Shown in pieces: positions 6,157-8,847 of a stretch of 8,847 bases of DNA. The translations under genes were made by a program, and so were the position numbers. The notes under the pieces are model-generated. The model was not told where the DNA came from and ran no database searches. It saw only the letters and a program-made list of their open reading frames with translations. Location: contig DATKDF010000032.1 of assembly GCA_035512795.1 (NCBI GenBank), forward strand, positions 1 through 8,847. The letters are read 5' to 3'. Positions within the stretch are counted from its first letter, which is position 1, and each line of letters begins with the position of its first letter. This DNA comes from DATKDF01 sp035512795. Lineage in GTDB: Bacteria > Acidobacteriota > Vicinamibacteria > Vicinamibacterales > SCN-69-37.

Positions 6157-6888
6157 ATGCTGCAGTCGTCTGACGATCTCTGCCGGATGTCGATTCATGC
6201 GACCGACGGCGAACTGGGCCACGTCGAGGAGTTCTATTTCGACGACGAGACGTGGACCGTGCGCTATCTGGTCATCGCCACCGGATCGTGGCTGTCCGGT
6301 CGCACCGTCCTGCTCTCGCCAACAGTCGTCACCGGCGCCGACTGGGAACACCGCCAGCTCGAGGTCTCGCTGACGATGGACCAGGTGCGCAACAGCCCCG
6401 ACGTCAGCACCGACCGCCCCGTGTCGCGGCTGCAGGAAGTCGAGTACCTGCGCTACTACGACCAGCCGCCCTACTGGATGCTCGGGGCCGAAGTCGGCGG
6501 ATCGGCGATTGCGCTCGACGCCGCCATGCGCGCCGCGGCGGCCGAAGCGGAAGCGGCCGGCGCCGAGCCGCCCACGCACCTGCGCAGTTCGCGCGAGGTG
6601 ACCGGCTATCACCTCGAAGCCTCCGACGGCGCCATCGGCCATCTCCGCAGCTACCTGATCGATGACGACACCTGGCGCGTGCGCTACCTGGCCGTGGACA
6701 CCGGCACCTGGTGGTTCGGCAAGGACGTCCTGATCTCGCCGCGCTGGGTGTCACGGGTCAGCTGGGGTGGGCGGTGCCTGCACGTGCCCCACAGCCGCGA
6801 CGCTATCAAGGACAGCCCCGCCTACGACCCGGGCGCCACCATCAGCAAGGAGGACGCGGCCACGCTCGAGGATCACTTCCGCAGCTGA
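6157..6888 (+). CDS. Double PRC-barrel domain protein
   Basis: The frame is open well upstream, antisense to the TPR gene; ATG6157 is chosen because it gives the usual short lead into the first barrel (MLQSSDDLCRMSIHATDGELGHV) and lies after a plausible promoter. The 243-aa protein contains two PRC-barrel-like halves: about 10-83 (GELGHVEEFYFDDETWTVRYLVIATGSWL...VLLSP...DQVRNSPDV) and about 148-223 (GAIGHLRSYLIDDDTWRVRYLAVDTGTWW...VLISP...DAIKDSPAY). They match each other closely, indicating an internal duplication. They are joined by a YYDQPPYWMLG segment and an Ala/Glu-rich stretch (about 119-138). No signal peptide or membrane helix is seen, so it is probably cytosolic. PRC barrels occur in RimM and in photosynthetic reaction-centre subunit H, but the role of this double form, common as a stress-type hypothetical protein, is unknown. 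Confidence 0.88.
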   Translation: MLQSSDDLCRMSIHATDGELGHVEEFYFDDETWTVRYLVIATGSWLSGRTVLLSPTVVTGADWEHRQLEVSLTMDQVRNSPDVSTDRPVSRLQEVEYLRYYDQPPYWMLGAEVGGSAIALDAAMRAAAAEAEAAGAEPPTHLRSSREVTGYHLEASDGAIGHLRSYLIDDDTWRVRYLAVDTGTWWFGKDVLISPRWVSRVSWGGRCLHVPHSRDAIKDSPAYDPGATISKEDAATLEDHFRS

Positions 6889-7545
6889 TCAAGCCGGTCC
6901 GACCCCTGCCGGCCGTCGATCCGGGTTCAGCCATTCGATGACGGCCGCATAGCCCAGGCTCTCGGGATCCTGGCGCAGATAGCCCTCCACGACCGCCAGC
7001 ACCCGAAAGCCACGGTGCAACTGGAACGACAGGGTCGGATCCCGCAGTTGCCCGCGCACGACCTGGTCGACGTACTCGCGCGGGGACATCGACGCGGCGT
7101 GGTGATGATAGCCGCGCAACCGTGCCCCGGCGCGAATGCGCCACAACCCGAGCCGCCGCGCCAGCGTGTTTCGGGCCTCGTACAACTTCGACCCCACGCC
7201 GCTCCCCTGCAAGTCCGGATGCACCATGACCTCCGCCCCGTAGAGCGTGTGCCCGCGCACGGGGTCGTGGTTGGTGAACATGCCGACGTCGGTGAAGTCA
7301 CGCCAGGACGACGCCATCTCGTAGTCGTCCCAGAGGACGATGAGCGACGAGGCCATGCCCACGATCCGGCCGGTGGTCTCGTCGACGGCCACGAACTGGC
7401 CTTCCGGAAACACACGCAGATGTGAGGCCAGCTGCCCCGGCGTCCACGGCGGGCTGCCGGCGTAGACGACGGCCGTGAGGGCGCCGACCCCGGCGAAATC
7501 AGACGCCCGGGTGAGGCGCACGGAGACGTCGGCACGAACGGGCAT
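6889..7545 (-). CDS. GNAT-family N-acetyltransferase
   Basis: This is a 218-aa protein starting at ATG7545. GNAT features are the N-terminal VRLTRASDFAGVGAL strand-helix, FVAVDETTGRIVGMASSLIV at 51-70, and the acetyl-CoA-binding motif A at 103-121: GAEVMVHPDLQGSGVGSKL, with the Q-x-x-G-x-G core at 113-118. The C-terminal part (MSPREYVDQVVRGQLRDPTLSFQLHRGFRVLAVVEGYLRQDPESLGYAAVIEWLNP) resembles the GNAT half of bifunctional GNAT/carbon-nitrogen hydrolase proteins, judged from memory of the family. Here the gene ends after that half, so it is a stand-alone version. The acceptor substrate is unknown. Its stop abuts that of the convergent PRC-barrel gene with no bases between. It is divergent from the propeller gene. 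Confidence 0.9.
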   Translation of the reverse strand: MPVRADVSVRLTRASDFAGVGALTAVVYAGSPPWTPGQLASHLRVFPEGQFVAVDETTGRIVGMASSLIVLWDDYEMASSWRDFTDVGMFTNHDPVRGHTLYGAEVMVHPDLQGSGVGSKLYEARNTLARRLGLWRIRAGARLRGYHHHAASMSPREYVDQVVRGQLRDPTLSFQLHRGFRVLAVVEGYLRQDPESLGYAAVIEWLNPDRRPAGVGPA

Positions 7546-7551
7546 CGGCTG

Positions 7552-7557
7552 ATCTTA
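7552..7557 (-). promoter_or_regulatory. Putative -10 of the GNAT gene, leaderless
   Basis: On the minus strand this reads TAAGAT, 5 of 6 to TATAAT, with 6 nt before the ATG at 7545. Transcription would start at or beside the A of the ATG, leaving no space for a ribosome-binding site. No clear -35 is seen. Confidence 0.5.
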
Positions 7558-7581
7558 GTCCCACCACTCGTCCCCGCGCGG

Positions 7582-7611
7582 TTGCCCGATCTTTCGACGC
7601 CCTGCTACTCT
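7582..7611 (+). promoter_or_regulatory. Putative promoter of the propeller gene, extended -10, leaderless
   Basis: TTGCCC (7582-7587) and TACTCT (7606-7611) are 18 nt apart, and TG at 7603-7604 makes an extended -10 (TGCTACTCT). Only 7 nt follow before the ATG at 7619, so the mRNA would be essentially leaderless. The 73-bp gap thus carries divergent promoters for this gene and the GNAT gene. Confidence 0.5.
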
Positions 7612-7618
7612 TCCGTGC

Positions 7619-8847
7619 ATGCTGAGACTTGCACCGGTGCTGTTGGTCGTGTGCGCCCTGGCCGGGGCCGCGCCGCCGGTCAACGAGGATTGGATGCAGT
7701 GGCGCGGCCCGGGCGGCCAGGGGATCGCCACGGGCACGTTTCCGGACCAGTGGTCGCCGACCGAGCGGGTCGCCTGGAAGACGGAGATCCCGGGCCGTGG
7801 CCACTCGTCGCCGATCGTCGCCGCCAACCGCGTGTTCCTGACGACGTCGGTGCAGGGACAGCAGTATCCGGGGCGGACGGCGCCCGACCACCTCGGCTTC
7901 AACCTGCAGCCCGGCTATCTCCATCCGGACTCGGTCGGCGTCGACTACGCACACACGCTGCACGTGCTGGCCGTCGACGCCACCACGGGCGCCGTGCTCT
8001 GGAACCGCGAGGTCTACTCCGGCCCCGTGTTCGACAACCGTCACCGGAAGAACACGTACGCCTCGTCATCGGTCGTCACCGACGGCCAGATGGTCTACGC
8101 GTCGTTCGAGTCGGAGGGCCTGTACGCGTTCGACCTCGACGGCAACCCGAAGTGGCAGGTGTCTTTTGGCGGCATGCCCAAGGCGGGCCTCGGCCCGGGC
8201 ACGTCACCCATCCTGTTCGAAGACCTGCTCATCCTCCAGGGCGACCAGGAGATGGGCACCGGATCGTTCATCGCCGGCCTGCGCCGCGAGACCGGCGAAG
8301 TGGCCTGGATGACCTTCCGGAAGAACCGGCGGAGCTGGGCGACGCCCGTGCTCGTCGAGTCGGGCGGCCGGACGGAGCTCGTGGCGTCGGGCGCCGAGGC
8401 CGTCGTGGCCTACGACCCGCGCACCGGCCGCGAGCTGTGGCGGACGGAAGGCACGGTGAGCCATCCGATTCCGAGCTTCGTCTACGGACACGGCCTGGTG
8501 TTCGCCACGGCCGGCAGCCAGCGGAAGGTGGCGCTGGCGATTCGACCGGGCGCGTCCGGCGAGATCGAGGGCACGCGCGTCGCCTGGCGGTACAACAAGG
8601 GCACGGCGTACGTGCCGTCGCCGATTCTCGTCGGCGATCACTTCTACCTGATGACCGACCGCGGCATCGTCTCGTGCCTCGATGCGAAGACGGGCGCACT
8701 CGTGTACGAAGGCGGGCGCGTGCCGGTGCCGGCCACGTTCACCGCGTCACCAGTCGCCTTCGGTGACCGCATCCTGCTCACGAGCGAGGACGGCGACACG
8801 TTCGTGGTGAAGGCCGGGCCGACGTTCGAGGTGCTGCGCACCAACTC
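7619..8847 (+). CDS. Exported PQQ-like beta-propeller repeat protein (3' partial)
   Basis: The frame stays open from ATG7619 to the end of the window: 409 residues, C-terminus missing. The N-terminus MLRLAPVLLVVCALAGAAPP is a signal peptide with probable cleavage near residues 16-18, so the protein is exported. WMQWRGPGGQGIA at 25-37 is the typical opening of PQQ-binding-like propeller proteins in Acidobacteria and Planctomycetes. Blade-type strands recur: HTLHVLAVDATTGAVLWNREV (112-132), GLYAFDLDGNPKWQVSFGG (167-185), FIAGLRRETGEVAWMTF (217-233), AVVAYDPRTGRELWRTEG (261-278), IVSCLDAKTGALVYEG (350-365). The D-x-x-T/R-G-x-x-x-W pattern is that of PQQ/BamB-like blades. No dehydrogenase active-site disulphide (adjacent Cys pair) is visible, so it is more likely a binding or structural propeller than a quinoprotein dehydrogenase. 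A different frame over the same bases gives a long open stretch of Arg/Pro/Gly-rich sequence that is a shadow. Confidence 0.93.
   Translation, partial: MLRLAPVLLVVCALAGAAPPVNEDWMQWRGPGGQGIATGTFPDQWSPTERVAWKTEIPGRGHSSPIVAANRVFLTTSVQGQQYPGRTAPDHLGFNLQPGYLHPDSVGVDYAHTLHVLAVDATTGAVLWNREVYSGPVFDNRHRKNTYASSSVVTDGQMVYASFESEGLYAFDLDGNPKWQVSFGGMPKAGLGPGTSPILFEDLLILQGDQEMGTGSFIAGLRRETGEVAWMTFRKNRRSWATPVLVESGGRTELVASGAEAVVAYDPRTGRELWRTEGTVSHPIPSFVYGHGLVFATAGSQRKVALAIRPGASGEIEGTRVAWRYNKGTAYVPSPILVGDHFYLMTDRGIVSCLDAKTGALVYEGGRVPVPATFTASPVAFGDRILLTSEDGDTFVVKAGPTFEVLRTN

Noticed and set aside
7582..8766. Plus-strand 394-codon open frame over the propeller gene
   Set aside because: The true frame starts at 7619, has a signal peptide and propeller blades, and runs off the window; this frame is Arg/Pro-rich noise.

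Overview
The window is GC-rich bacterial chromosome (visibly G/C at most third codon positions), densely coded and without tRNA, rRNA, CRISPR or transposase genes. The gene mix suggests an Acidobacteriota-type genome, possibly Vicinamibacteria-like: an ECF sigma factor with a short zinc-binding anti-sigma factor, a PQQ-type propeller protein opening with a 'WRGP' motif, a double PRC-barrel protein, and a GNAT of the kind elsewhere fused to a nitrilase. That placement is an inference from general knowledge, not a search result.

Layout. (1) 2-2271, plus strand: the C-terminal end of a biotin carboxyl carrier protein or carboxylase alpha subunit, then hydroxymethylglutaryl-CoA lyase, then a class I methyltransferase. 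The first two fit the end of leucine or acyl-CoA breakdown (methylcrotonyl-CoA carboxylase type step, then HMG-CoA cleavage). A 119-bp almost perfect palindrome (462-580) lies between them and supplies the lyase's start codon and first codons. (2) 2310-3133, plus strand: an ECF sigma factor and a cytosolic zinc-finger anti-sigma factor, overlapping as ATGA. (3) 3179-6078, minus strand: a membrane-anchored TPR protein translationally coupled by an ATGA overlap to a ClC chloride/proton exchanger with two CBS domains. (4) 6157-6888, plus strand: a double PRC-barrel protein whose stop codon abuts that of a convergent GNAT acetyltransferase (6889-7545, minus). (5) 7619 to the window end, plus strand: an exported PQQ-like beta-propeller protein, cut off by the window edge.

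The most unusual element is the long palindrome, which looks like a REPIN-like mobile repeat now built into a gene's translation start. A second pattern is that four transcription units have a -10-like hexamer only 6-9 nt before their start codon, which suggests leaderless mRNAs. The rest looks like ordinary housekeeping and accessory content. I see no defence system or new enzymatic system.
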